Positions 23,610 through 36,028 are shown, counted from the first letter of the stretch. The stretch is 64,000 nt of DNA from Euptelea pleiosperma (GCA_035048495.1 CM068544.1:15494138-15558137), one strand, 5' to 3'. Program-made: numbers and translations. Notes: a model not told the origin generated them from the sequence alone.

Positions 23610-25110
23610 TGTTGTCTATGCAGGACCTAGAGGGGGGGTGAATAGGTCCAGTCCAAAAATTAATTCCCAATTTAAAATTAAAGAACCATGTTGGAGTTTG
23701 TTTGGGATATTGTTAACAACATATGTGTCAATGAATCCACAATATTAGATTTTATGTTAGTGAACAAACTTAAATTTAATTCATTAAGACCTATTCCACT
23801 GTCATAGAGATGGGTAAATTCCACTGTCTCTTAGACGGGTAATGCCTACTCCACAGTCACTAAGATGGGTTATTTCCACAATCTTAGAGACGGGTACTAG
23901 AATACTTGTCCAAGTTATTTCTTTGCTTGTCCATTTAAATTAATCAAATACAATAACACAAACACATCCACAATTAGGAGACAAAAGATTTTACGAGGAA
24001 ACCCTTACGGGAGAAAACCTCGGGACCATAAGAAAAATGCACTATGAGAAAATTTGAGAATACAGAGGTTAAATCAATGCACAATGTACCCACTGACCTG
24101 ACTCAATGACTCCACGAGCAGCAACCATTGCTTGAACACGTCCCTTGTACCTCCACATGTTGAATCCTCACAAACACGCTATCTCCACATCTTTCACACT
24201 CAATCCAGAAACATACCGGATCTCAATACACTCATGTAATGAGCAGGATGAAGGAAGGTTGGTTTTCTTGCTTTCTTGGCTGAACTGAGTTGGGTTTAAG
24301 ACATAAAGACAGCCAAGAGGGTTCTCTCAAGTTGTACTCTCAATGACATATGAACAGGATGAATAACCTAAGAGAAATGTGTTGAAACCCATTAAAAAGT
24401 ATAGAAATTCATATGGGCTCAAGGGGCTCAACTTCACTCCATCATCTAAGGAGAGTTTGAGGTCTTATATAGACCTTCAAAAAGTCTAGTTTGCATTAGG
24501 TGACAGTGGGAAAGCTCAAAATGAGCTAGATCTGCTATATTTGGAAGCAAAGAAGTCAATGCACCTAAGGGAGTTCGAACTTAGATAGGGACGGTTCGAA
24601 CGCTGCCTAAAAATAGTGTTGTTTTGAGTGTTTTTGTTCTGAGGTTCGAACCCTCTGCAAAAAAATGCATTTCCAGAAATGTTTTATAGTAGAGTTCGAA
24701 CTGAGCAATTTAGGGTTTGAACTCCCTATAGTAGAAACCATTTTGAGGTACTAGAATGCTATGGGGTTTGAACCCTCTTCAAGTGGGTTCGAACCCACCA
24801 CTCAAACATTTTATTCTTTATTTATTTTATCTCTTGAAAATGTTGGGTGCTATGGCTTCAATCAGGGCTTTGATGAAAGGATCTTATTGGGTCTAGTCAT
24901 TCCTTTTAGAGGGCGCCAAAAATCTCTAGGTCTCTTACCAATTGAGAATGTCCTGATGCAGAGAATCCGAACACGTGGAAGCGATTAGTCGGTTGAGTGA
25001 GTGCTGCAGCTTTACTTCACATGACCTTTTAATCCAAGTTACTCATTCAGTACATAATTATTTCATCAACAATTTTGGACACGAATTTGCCAACGAGTAC
25101 CAAGGTGGAT
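23610..25110 (-). mobile_element. Minus-strand copia LTR (family C), boundaries approximate
   Basis: On the minus strand there is a TATA (GTCTATATAAGACC, plus 24465-24478), then a leader. Next come GGTTTTCTCCCGTAAGGG and TTTCCTCGTAAAATC, and a 3' end with ACCTATTCACCCCCCCTC (plus about 23624-23647). All are typical of Sirevirus-type LTR 3' ends. Upstream of the TATA lies a cluster of TTCGAA palindromes (24573-24798). Flanking sequence matches the interrupted family-B 3' region (compare 5461-5540), so this is an insertion. I could not find a clean 5-bp duplication or exact ends. Confidence 0.6.
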
Positions 25111-25564
25111 TTTACAAAAACCAGTACGTATTATGGATGTATATATGGACTTGTTCCTCATGATGATATTCATTGCATACTTGTTGTCTGCTCATAGTTC
25201 TGTACCTTTGTCAATCTGTAACAAAAAGAGGGAGAGAAAATCATAGCGGTAAAAATAAGTTGATGCATGAGATAGGGGAGAAATTTTTTTTTTATTTTCT
25301 CCAATTTCTCTACTTGTGATATGCATGATTAACTCATTGCATTTTAATGATTTATTGATTGCCAATGATATTACATGGTATGTATTGTTGGCAGATTGTG
25401 TAGGGAATAGATCAAAAGCCATTACATTATATCTGTTCGATTATCTCCACCAAGAGAGTGTGAGATAGTGAGTGAATCATGTAAGAGGGTGGGATTGTAT
25501 TTTCTATTTCTTACCTTCTATATGATTAAATATTTTTTATCACAGAATTGCCAGAGGGGGAGAT
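25111..25564 (+). other. Copia 3' untranslated region with polypurine tracts
   Basis: It is homologous to 5510-5971. Purine runs AAAAAGAGGGAGAG (25226-25239) and GATAGGGGAGAAA (25270-25282) precede the final tract (AGAGGGGGAGAT) that abuts the 3' LTR at 25565. The ORFs here are not conserved between the two copies. Confidence 0.75.
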
Positions 25565-26940
25565 TATAAGGAATATTTTCATATTCAATTTGACAAAGAT
25601 TTTGTTTGACATAAAAACATTCTTGTTACTATTCCTACGAGCACTAGTGTAGTGTAGAGATGTCGTGGTACGCATACTTCGTCAACTACGTGAAGACTAA
25701 AAGATAGAGACAACAAGAATCAGACAGTTGACGATAGGAGTCATCTGAATAACTGCTGATTTGTCAGTTAACGATCGTGTACGCTCGATTAGGAAGGTAA
25801 GTGACTTAGTGGCCATAGGAGTTGGTTAAAATGAACAAAATATAATGGTTAAACTTAGTCATTGGACTGACCCGAGTCTAAGTCAATAAAATTGACTAAT
25901 GGGATAGTCCAATTGATTAGACACTTATCCCCAATCGATTGGACATAGACCAATCGATTGGAGACTCTGTATAATCGATTGGAAGCTACGAGGTAGAATT
26001 GGATTATGCACAGAATTGGTCTTTCTCAGATCCAAAATTCATGGTTCCATCATCCCACATTTTACACGACTCAGGGTCTTGGAATTCTATAAATACAACC
26101 CTTCTATGCCTTCTCTAAACACACACACAAAGACACAGAGTGACTTAATCTTCAAGAGAGAGAAGAAAATATTATATTTATTAGAGTGTCCATTCGAAGA
26201 GCAAGAAGCTTGTTTTCCATTCACATCTTGTGAGCTTATTCTCTTCTTGATCAAAGTCAAGAGCTTGATTCTTTCCTCAGCTTAGGTCTCCACTTCTATA
26301 TTCGACCTAGTAGCCTGAGTGTACTAATGTGACTTAACACCATTTGAGCAACTTAGGGTTCAGGGGTGTACTGAATCCTTCACCTTCTGCAAAGGCGGGA
26401 GTGTTGAGAATTAAGATAGGAGGAGCCGATCGATGGTAGGTTTGGGGTGTACTAAACTGAACAAGCGGACAAGGCTTCTTGGCTGGAAGGGCGCGCGTGG
26501 ATTCATAGCATTGATTTAGAGGACGTAGACGCATCAGCAGTAGGCCTTGGCTAAGGTTGAAAGCTGTATTTGCAATGGTGCTATGTAGGTAACCTTTCTT
26601 TCATTTAACTTTTCAGTTAATGATACTTTTCGTCTGGACATGGTCCCGTGGTTTTTTCTTGGCTAAGGTTTCTATGTAAAAATCTCTTGTCTTGTGTGAT
26701 TGTTTGTTTGTATTCCGCAATCTATTCTGATTAGATCAAACGACGAAAAGAAAATATACCATGGAGGTATATTTGATTTGAGTCGGTTGTGATAATTTTT
26801 TATCAAACAACTAAGGCATGCGATTTTATTCCCTTACCATTGTCCAGTAAAATTGTGTAGGTATAAATAATTTTAAATACCTAATCAACTCCCCTTTCTA
26901 GGTATATTGAGTTAAAGAGAACGGATGCTGTGAAATTTCA
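25565..26940 (+). repeat. 3' LTR of the family-B copia element
   Basis: It starts TATAAGGAATATTTTCATA (the usual TG changed to TA) and ends GTGAAATTTCA, 1376 bp. It keeps four or five palindromes of the CCAATCGATTGG type (25905-25980) and an intact TATA (CTATAAATACAAC, about 26087). GATTT follows immediately and matches the bases before the 5' LTR. Confidence 0.92.
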
Positions 26941-27313
26941 GATTTGAGTGCCAAAGGCACCCGAATTACTTTGTGGGTGCTTTGTCGGGGAGTTTGTTGG
27001 CACGGGATCAATAAAGAAGGGCCGAGTTCTTATCCCCAATTTTGGTAAATGCTTTGTCGGGGAATGCAATGGGCACGGGTGTGAGTGGGTGAGATCCACT
27101 ATCCAGTTGGGCATAAGATCTCGGCTCTTCTTTATTGATCCCGTGCCAACGGCACTCCCCAACAAAGCATCCGCAAACAAATTCGGGTGCCTTTGGCACT
27201 CAAATCCATTTTCAACCCACAAAATAATAAAATCCAATTTTCGTGTAAGTAAGAGAAATTCATGCCCCATTAGCTTGAATGAATAAAACATTAATTATAA
27301 AATTAACTTTCAC

Positions 27314-28679
27314 CTAATAAAAAAATAATCCAAAAGAGTAACTCCAAAAAAGATGACACCCTAGTGCAAATTATGCTTGTTCATCCCTAGGAAAGAAAAA
27401 CACCATAGTGCAAGTTGGCTATGGTATTGGACCAAACATTAAATATCAAATTAGCATTCACCTAATAAAAACATTTTCATGGTTTGCTTGTTCAGAAAAA
27501 CACCCTAGTACAAGTTATAAAGTGCATTTGATAAAATTTTATACTCAAATCGTCTATATCTCTATTATTCTTTTGTTTTACCAAAAATGTAAGTTTCTTT
27601 CAGACATTCCATCTATACCTTTAGGTAATTTAATGGAATTTGGATGCTGGAACTTGTGATCTAGTTATGCTGGCAATCTTGGTCACTTCTCTCAAGTGTG
27701 AATGGAAGTGATCTTCAAGGAGCATTAAACATACACGATGGTTGAACAACATCTTCCATATTTGTGGATAAAATGGGTATTGTGTGGGTTTCCATGCTCG
27801 TTTCCTACTTGCTATGCCTATGCAACATAGGTGTAGAGCCTTCGCTAATAATAAAATAATTACCAAAAAAAAATGCTAATAAAATAGACAATGGTACTGG
27901 TACAGTTGAAAACTTCATAAATCTAGATAATACTATCTAAAAAATAACAATACAGGAGTGAAAACCAACAAACAAATGACTCTAGCTTCAAGAATTTTCT
28001 AAGAGCCCTTCTATGGACATGAAATATGCATTTTCATCATCTGAAATAGCACACAAAACACAACATTTCCTACCCAAGACACGTAGAAATGTACTTATGT
28101 TTGTAGCTGAAAAAAGAAATGCGAAAACTGAATTTGAAGTGGGTATATATATGGGTGAACAAAGAGGTGTTGGATTTGGGTAACTACCCAACTCTATGGC
28201 GTACATGATCTGGATTATAAATAGAAAAGAAGATTTTTCTTTCTCAAGACGTAGATCTATATATCCAGAAAGTAAAGATATCTAAGGCCATATACTTGCA
28301 GTGTGAGAGGTAGGATAATCCAGAAGACTTTATAGAAACATGGACAATAAGGGAATCCACATTCTTTTTGAGTGATATGCGTGAGTGTTCTAACAGATCA
28401 TTAAGTTGTGTTTTGATCTTATTGTAGAACACTATACTACAACAAAATTACATTTTTCAAAGTTGACCCTGCTGCTCAAGTAAATGGTGATCTTATGTAA
28501 AGGATGCGAGGTTTTGACAGGTTCAGTCCAATGTACTTGTCAAGTGATACACATACGTTCATAATTAAATTATGATGTATCCACATGTAAGGTAACATAA
28601 ATTAATGAAAAAAACAATAGAACATGAAAGAGAATACTCTAATCCAACAGTTAGAAAAACATATATATGTGGGTCTAAA
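27314..28679. other. Unassigned, with a possible LINE 3' tail
   Basis: A ~140-bp duplication (ATTCACCTAATAAAAA, GCTTGTTCA, AAAAACACCCTAGT) lies at 27300-27515. Near 27835-27871, GTAGAGCCTTCGCTAATAATAAAATAATTACC followed by an A-run of nine is reminiscent of a plant LINE 3' end; no domain supports this. 28437-28460 (CACTATACTACAACAAAATT) faintly resembles a CACTA terminus. No ORF carries a motif I recognise. Confidence 0.3.
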
Positions 28680-28910
28680 TAGGAATGGGCCAATGGTGAG
28701 GGGCCGAACATCATACGGTCAATGGTGATGGTCCAAACATCATGTAGTCAATGGTGATGGGCCAAACATCATAACGGGCAATGACGATGGGCCAAATATC
28801 ATACGTGCAATAGTGATGGGCCAAATTAACATCATTTGGTTAATAGTTATTAGCCAAACGTCATACGATCAGCAATGATGGGCCAATATCATACGGTCAA
28901 TGGTCCCAAA
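28680..28910. repeat. Minisatellite, 29-30-bp unit, about eight copies
   Basis: The unit TCAATGGTGATGGGCCAAAC plus ATCATACGG recurs. The CAATGGTGATG anchor or a variant starts at 28691, 28720, 28749, 28779 and 28808, then continues in weaker form to about 28910. The period is 29-30 bp, with substitutions scattered through all copies. Confidence 0.85.
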
Positions 28911-29830
28911 CCCTAGGCCGCCTAAAAAAAAATACATGAATAGGGCATGGGCCTTGCAAAAGGCTCGTGTGTGTGCTTAAGTGTGGAAAGGTCTAATTTG
29001 GACCGGATCCACAAAATAGATAAATAAATATAAAAATAATATACAAGGTAAGTGGGTCCATATGGGATTAACACCCATCCGATCAATGGTCTTAGATGGT
29101 GGGCCACTTCCGACAAAAGAAAATGCTCAAATCCTACGATTATAAATAAACCATATAAAAGACTCTAATCTAATGGATAAAAATCTCTAATTAGGTCGAA
29201 TCTTGTAAGTAGGCACACTTAGGGATAGGTTAAACATTCATATGGTTAATGATCTCTAAGAGTGGGTCATGTCTTCAATGGTTAAAAATAATTTGATCCA
29301 AAGGTTATAAAAAAAAACCAATCAAGCCAGAATTTGGTATGTAAGACCACCTAGGAGTGGGCCCACCATCCACACAATAAATGGTCACAATTAGTGGGCC
29401 AGACACCCACAAGATCAATGGACCCAAATGGTGGGCCACTTCTTACAGATAATGCTCAACATCCACCGTTAAAGACAACCCATAAAAAAGACTTTAATCA
29501 ATGGATAGAAATAACAAATTATTATGAGTTTTAGAACGTAGGCCCACTTAGGAGTAGATTAAACACCCATACGGTTTAATAGTGTGCCATGCCACTTCAT
29601 CAAATAATGTTCAAAATCCATAGTTAAAACACGAATTGTGAAATAGGCTCCAGTCCAATGGATAGAGAAATCAAGATGAAAGTGGTATGAAGGTACACCT
29701 AGCGATGGGTCCGACATCCATATGAGCAATGACCTCCAACAGCATGCCACCTTTCCAAATAAAGCTTAATATCCACGATTACAAACTAACTATGGAAAAT
29801 ATGTTGATTTAATGGTTATAAAACACTAGG
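28911..29830. repeat. Degenerate longer-period repeats
   Basis: Motifs such as GTAGGCCCACTTAGGAGT, ACACCCATACGG, GGTGGGCCACTTC, AATGCTCAAAATCCA and ACTCTAATCTAATGGATA return at about 29050, 29210, 29343, 29539 and 29691, spacing 130-200 bp. The repeats share the ATGG and GGGCCA vocabulary of the adjacent minisatellite. No conserved coding frame exists. Confidence 0.55.
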
Positions 29831-32420
29831 ATTATTGTAGTTATCCACATCATTATAATATTTTATAAAATACAAAATTAAGGATCACTCGACCAACTGA
29901 TATCATGGTTGAAACATTTTAATTACCATGAAAGTCTTTAAGAGAGTGTACACTTTCAAAATATTAAAGCAACTAAATAAAAATATAAAGATAAATTGAG
30001 AAATTAAATAAATTAAAATGACAATACTACAAAATAATGAGGACATTATTCAACTCAATTGAATTAATGACAACTTCTTTGTCTAAGAATTTCATGCAAA
30101 ACCTTTTTGCCACTAAAGATGTAGATCTACAGTTAGGTTGAGTTTTGACTTATTCTGACCATATTACACCCGCATAATAGACATTACTGACTTTGACCCA
30201 AATTGGTTATGTTAACCCTTTTGATCCTATTAAAGCAAAATATAACCATATTTTAACTACATTTTGAGATAAAATCTCTATTTTTAAGGTTTATCGGCTG
30301 TATTTATCGATATTTTTATGATATTTTATATTCTACTATTTCTTTTAAAAATAAAATTTTAACTTTCTTATTTGAACTTGTTTGACTTCGATGAATTTCC
30401 GAGTTTTGTCCATCTCGATGAGTTACTGAGTTTTACTTATTTTAATTTTTTATCGAATCTTGTTGAACAATTGGATTTTCGTAAACTATTTAAAGAATGA
30501 GTTTTATCAGAAAAGAGTGGGTTTTCACTCAGTTGTGTTATCTGGTTTCCGACGAAACGGAAAAGGATGAATGTTACAAAATTTGAAGTTGACTGGTGTG
30601 CATGAGCACTAGTATGTTTGAAGGTGTGGGATGCTTAGACTACCTCAGAATTGTGGAATTATGGATTTGGACTTTGTTTGGTATAGACTCAATTCTTTCA
30701 ATTGGTTTCATATGAGATTTGGATAGATGGTTTATGAGATTGGGGCCCCTACTAGCATACACACATGTTAGAGTACTAGGTGATCAAATGAATTAATAAA
30801 ATAGAGAGAGGTGGTTTTCTGAAAATAACCAAGAGATTTTAAACCAAAACTAACAGCTTTAGAGAGCTTAGGTTTATATGTATATATTATCATACTCTAA
30901 CTTTTGTTTTATCTTTTGTATATATAAATGACATGTTCATAATTAAGGGAAATTGCATTAAAATTTAACTATCTAATGATCAATAATTTAAAATTAGAAA
31001 TAGAACTGAATATAGATATAACACTCGAGACCCTAATCCCACTACTTATCAGGGTTTGGAGTTATAATTATGACTCTAGAATCTAGTTATCAAGTGTATA
31101 GGAGAATGGTTAGGTGAACCGTTCACACCTTGAGATCTATGTTGGAAATCAGGGCATGACATTTAGTCAGTGTACTCATGAAATATACAAGACATAATAT
31201 GATTGCTTCACTGACTGATAAATAATATAGATGACTATCCATTCAAATATATAGAAATTCTAAGCAATGGTGTTGTCTCAGTCTATCATGTGTCATGTCC
31301 TAGTTCAAGGCTTCTCTAGAGTCAATGCCCATCAACCAAATACTCATAAATGCATATGCACTAACTCACACACCCTAAGAAGGCACAAAACTATTTTTGT
31401 TTTTTAATTTTCTATTTAAAAAAGCAAATGCATTAAAGCAAATCATCTAAACAAAATAGAAATAAGGAAGAAAACAAAGTCTTAAATACCCACACATCAT
31501 CAAATCACAATAGATGTCAAAAAATAAAGATCAATAACAATGATGTAATAGCAGACAATGCTCAAGGGAGCAGAAAGGGAAGGATACCCTTAAGATTTTC
31601 ATCATGGGTAGAGCCTAAATAAGTACTTCTAACTCAATTGATGAATTGCCTAGAATTACATGCATGTGATCTATATTCACTTGAATCATACTGTTAAGGT
31701 TTAAATTTCTATGGCCTATACACATTAGTACCTATCAGCTAGAGACTGTACATGCATTGCATTTAACTTGATTTATTTGCATGACTTTGCATCGTTTCAA
31801 AGGATTTCGCATTGCATTTAAGTACTTTTTGAGTCTCTGTGATAGGAAGAGTGTTTGTCCAATATTTTAGATTTTTTTTATTTTGAAAGTGTTTTTTTAA
31901 GGGAATTCAATGAATTGAAAACAATTCAAAATTGGTCTGCTTGCATAAAAATTGAGTCATTGCATGTCTTATATGTATGCAATTTCTATTTTGACCGAAT
32001 CTTTTAGTTTCTTTCTAGAATCTCTCTTACTATACCCCACCTAAATCTTTCCTAATACTCATGCAACTCAGATTACTCTAGAGAGAACATAGCTTTTGAT
32101 GCTCTATTTGACCTCTTTGCATATATCTTTCAAAAGATCATCTCTGTTGAAGATTGTAGTCTCTCAAACAAATAGAGCATTCACAAAAGATGCACTAGGT
32201 TCACTTAGGTGAAGCTCTCTCAAATTTCAAATCTCTAGACTCAAGAGATGTTAATCAAAGAATGGGAGTCTAAGAGATAGCTTGATTAGTGTTAACTACT
32301 GATGGGGTTTAATCTATAATATATATGGCTATTCTCAAACAATAGAAATGGACTGAACGGAGCCATTTGATTGGCTTAAGTGCGCCAAAATACGTACAAA
32401 AGATGAAGTCAAAATAAGAT
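29831..32420. other. Unassigned AT-rich sequence
   Basis: All frames are stop-dense. I see no LTR ends with duplications, no domain, and no tandem structure. Confidence 0.4.
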
Positions 32421-32610
32421 CGGGTCGACCGCACATTTTGACCGGTCGACCGGTTAGTGATGGACATTTGTTCGAGGTCCGGTCGACCGCTCAAAATGGT
32501 TGGTTGCCCATATAGGTCGAATCAAAATTTTCAATTCTGAAGGGGGCGGTCAGCGGTACGATTTGGAAGGTCAACTGTTCAGAGTTAAAAGACTCCGGTT
32601 GATCGCTCAA
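32421..32610. repeat. Cluster of CGGTCGACCG palindromes
   Basis: GGGTCGACCGC (32422), ACCGGTCGACCGGT (32441-32454, a perfect 14-base palindrome), CCGGTCGACCGCTCAAAATG (32479) and the decayed CGGTTGATCGCTCAAAATG (about 32592) repeat within 190 bp. The arrangement parallels the U3 palindrome arrays of the copia LTRs in this window, so it may mark another decayed LTR. No ends were found. Confidence 0.6.
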
Positions 32611-33899
32611 AATGTTCAGTCGGCTGATTTGCTGAACTCTTTGCCAAATTAATTAACCAAAAATCACCAAAACCATCCTATGAGACTAGGATGGCCTCCA
32701 AACAAATAAGACTAAGTGCAAAGGACATCTAGGGCCATGGAGAATCGCTGTAACGTGTGGTAAACCCTTAGATGTAAGTGAGTAAGATAAACATGAGATT
32801 CTGATAGTTGAACGTTCATTGAGTGAGAACATATTTTGAATATCTGCTTCAAATCTTCATGCTTGAGCTTGACTTTGTCTTTAGTTGAACTTTAATACTT
32901 GGATTGATTTTCTTCAGCTTTTATTCTTCTTTGATTTGTTGATGAAGTCCACTTGATCGTTGACATTTCAGTCTTCAAAGAACTTCTAACTAGCAAGATA
33001 ATTTACAGTAGAACCAAGAGTTCCTAGGATTGACAACATAGACTTTTCAAATACCTTATGGGCTTTTTCTGTGATATTTTAGCTTGCTCGTATTTTTACA
33101 GTGATGACTTTTCAACAACGAGAACCATTGAATCTTTCAACAAAATTTTATTTTCACTGCGCTTGGTCTCCTTGACTTCATCATATCAGTACGTCTTTTT
33201 TTTCTTCACAAGGGAATTTTTTTTACAACATAGAGGAAATAGGCAGCTCTTTTTGGTGTACCCGATGTAATTCATTGGTTACTTTCTAAAGTGTATTTAT
33301 ACGCAGTTCTATTTTTCTTCTTTTTCAGCCAACCAAATGAACAAGTTAGTCAAAGTTCATTGGACTTGGTCTTTCTTAACACTTATAGGCAATCATTAAG
33401 TTACAACCACTAAAGTTAACCTACTCTAGAAATCCGTCAAATGTGTAGTGAAGTTTTCAAATATCAAAAGTTTCTAAAATTAAATTGAGAGTTAATAATA
33501 TAGATTCAGTATTAAAACATCAGAATTTGGCTGTTTAAAGTTTTTACCATATGTTCATTAGAAAAAGCAAGCAAGAAATAAAAATAGAAATAACAACTAA
33601 TTATTTTTTGTTTTTTAGATTTTTTAATAAAAAAGAAAGGATGAATGCACCAGTCAATACTATTAACAGAAATTATCTAAAAAAAGAAGCATGAATCCAC
33701 ACACCGCAATCTAATTCAAACATTGTCCTCAATGTTTCAACAATGGAGCATGATAAACATTGAGAAATCACAAAGAGAGAGCGTGTAAGAGAATATCATA
33801 GGAAAAATGAAAAAAAGTTAACAAACAAAAATAAAAATTAAAATTAAAATACAATAATATATACCAAAGTCCTTCTCAAGTGAGAAGAATGATCTTCAA
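32611..33899. other. Unassigned AT-rich sequence
   Basis: No motif-bearing ORF. The open frame at 33058-33270 is Phe-rich and has no recognisable domain. The segment may contain the missing 3' LTR of the minus-strand gypsy element to the right, but I could not align one. Confidence 0.3.
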
Positions 33900-35105
33900 G
33901 AACCATTTTGAGGAAGGAAGTTTTAGTTTTTATCATGAGTTTTAAAAATACTTTTCCTCTTGAGACAAAAAGGCACAATGTTACCCATATTTGATAGAAT
34001 TTTAAAAGACCAAATTGAATATGGAAGTTTGATCAAATGACTATTGGTTCTTAAAACTCTACCAATTTCAAGGTATTCAATTTCAATATTATCAGAAGGT
34101 GACATTGTAGAAGCAACAGATGGATACACCTTCTCCTCAAATTTCTCAATTTGGAGTTACCTTTATACTCCAATTGTTTCATTAAGATGAGGCATATAGT
34201 TCAAGATAATCAAATTTAGTCTCATTAAGCCATTCATGATCCAACCTATTGCTTGTTCATGCTTCCTAAGGCCTTTTAACAATTTTGTTTATTGGTCCAT
34301 GATTATCTCAAAAGAGATATCAAGAAAAGAAGTCTTATCATGATCTAGGTAAGAACATGTAAGCTCACATGATAGAGGCAAAATGTTAAATTTGGGGACC
34401 TTAACAAGATAGGGAATTGATTTATTTGCTATGATAGGCAATGGTTCAATTGAAGACTCATTCTCAATATCAAAACGATGGGTAGAATCTGAAAGAATTT
34501 GTACTTCATTAATGACATCATTGTGAAGGTCAAAGATGGGGGATCCCACAATATCAGGCAAAAATATGTCCTCCCTAAGGTCATTATCATCATCGTCATA
34601 ATATTCAGAACAAATTGAAATGGGATAAAATAATTTAATTGAGATGCATTATTTTGTACAAAAAATTCTATAAGTTCATCCTCATGCATTTCAATATCTT
34701 CATTGTCTTCTTGGTGAGAAAAAAAATCGAATGAGGGGTGATGACTAATTGAATCAAAAAAATTTAGTTTATCATCACCCTCAATCTTTTCAAATCTTGT
34801 GAGTTTCTCATCTTTATTATCATTAAAGCGCAATGTAAGTATGTTTATCGATGTTGAATAACTTTCATCTTTGTTTGGTTGATGATAGTTTAACTTTATA
34901 AGAATGCTTCCTGCGTTTCCTCTAGGGTCTCCTCTGAATAGGGTACATATGATATATAAGAAGAAGACCCTGAAAGATCGTTAACGCTTTGCCCATTTGT
35001 AAAATTTGGATAAGTCTCAAAACTTGAGGGATCAAAAGAACATCTGTAGGTGTTCATTACACTTTCTCGTTCAAATCCTTCCTTATCATTAGAGGAAAAA
35101 TCCAC
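33900..35105 (-). pseudogene. Broken ORF cluster of unknown function
   Basis: Three overlapping minus-strand frames (35105-34896, 34833-34429, 34561-34289) read like one acidic, Asn/Ser-rich protein with frameshifts. Pieces include NTYRCSFDPSSFETYPNF, SSSYISYVPYSEETLEET, VGSPIFDLHNDVINEVQ and KVPKFNILPLSCELTCS. I do not recognise a family and see no catalytic motif or zinc knuckle. Its place downstream of a gypsy primer site suggests a retroelement-borne ORF. Confidence 0.4.
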
Positions 35106-35897
35106 CCATGAAAGTGCACTAAACCCCTTCGATTCTTGTTAATCCCTTACAACTCTTTTCTTTGGTTCTACATTTTTACAAAAATAGAGAAATGATCGAC
35201 AAACTTAACTGGAACCTCGAATAACTTGGATTGAACTAAACGACTATTCTCATGAATCCAATGTGGCATGAACTAGGGTATCACCTATCATAAACTTCCT
35301 AACCAGAACTTAAGACAAACCTAGACTCTAGAAAAAAATTTGAAAACCCTAATTGTGCTAAATTGGGACAACTTGGGAACACAAGCAAAGTTTGGCTTTT
35401 ATCTGATTTTAAGTGAAGGGTAGCCAATTTGTTTTCTATTTTTTTTTTTTTTAAATTTTAAAATGTTTCCAAAATAAATCTCTCATAATCAGACAACTCC
35501 TAATTACTCCGGATTAAGCTGAAAGCTTACCAATTAAATTCTACCAAACTAATAACAAGTAGTTCTAACAGGGAAGAAGGAGAGGCACTAGGCCTACTTA
35601 ATGGCGGTATGTTCTCTTTTCCTTTAACAGAGACTGTCCTTAATTGTCAATTTGAAAGAACTCACTAGAGTGGCTAACAACTGCTTCCGTCCTATTGAGC
35701 TTGAAACCGTAATGCCAATGTCTAATGATTTTTAAATTAATTTGGACTTTGGGTACGCATATGCAGGGGTGGTGGTTTGTGGGCTATGGGATGGATGAAA
35801 TCTCGACCATATCTAATTGGGGTTCCAATGCCCTTAAATATTTTAATGCAAAAATGTTAAAGCAATAAATTGACATAATTAATGCACAAACAAAAAA

Positions 35898-36028
35898 AGT
35901 TACACTAATAAAGCAAAAAAAATTTATACTAATAAAGCAAGAAAAAATTTACACTAATAAAACAAGAAGAAAAGAAAAAAAGTTACACTAATAAAGAAAA
36001 AAAGTATTATACTAATAAAGCAAAAACA
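35898..36028. repeat. Short tandem repeat, TTACACTAATAAAGCAAAAA unit
   Basis: Five to six copies of a ~26-bp A-rich unit containing TACACTAATAAAGCAA lie between the primer site and the ORF cluster of the minus-strand gypsy element, in its leader. Confidence 0.85.

Larger units (their letters stand above)
11830..26940 (+). mobile_element. Complete but pol-less Sirevirus-like Ty1/copia element (family B)
   Basis: It is bounded by LTRs at 11830-13157 and 25565-26940, with identical flanking 5-bp duplications GATTT at 11825-11829 and 26941-26945. Internal order: initiator-Met primer site, gag with two zinc knuckles, about 1.3 kb without recognisable pol, env-like ORF, polypurine tracts. Removing the nested insertions (LTRs A1 and A2 and the copia LTR near 23.6-25.1 kb) leaves about 8 kb. 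By-eye comparison of about 400 bp of the two LTRs gives roughly 21 substitutions (~5%). No protease, integrase or RT motif was found in any frame, so the element would depend on an autonomous relative. Confidence 0.88.
11719..27313. mobile_element. Foldback (long inverted repeat) element split by a copia insertion
   Basis: 11719-11829 is a near-perfect inverted copy of 27203-27313 (shared AAAGTTAATTTTAT, GTTTTATTCATT, CACGAAAATTGGATTTT, GTTGAAAATGGATTT). Continuing inward, 26941-27035 is the inverted copy of 27111-27209 (GAGTGCCAAAGGCACCCG, GGCACGGGATCAATAAAGAA). Without the 15-kb copia insertion this gives arms of roughly 200 bp around a ~75-bp centre (27036-27110), about 480 bp in all. The inner part belongs to the same family as 7591-8815. 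No ORF is conserved. Target duplications at the outer ends are not clear. Confidence 0.8.

Noticed and set aside
24573..24798. GGTTCGAACC motifs resembling tRNA T-arms
   Set aside because: No A-box partner, acceptor stem or anticodon arm can be folded around any of them.
23605..25125. Attempt to define exact ends and duplications of LTR C
   Set aside because: No pair of TG...CA ends with matching 5-bp flanks could be found by eye, so only approximate bounds are given.
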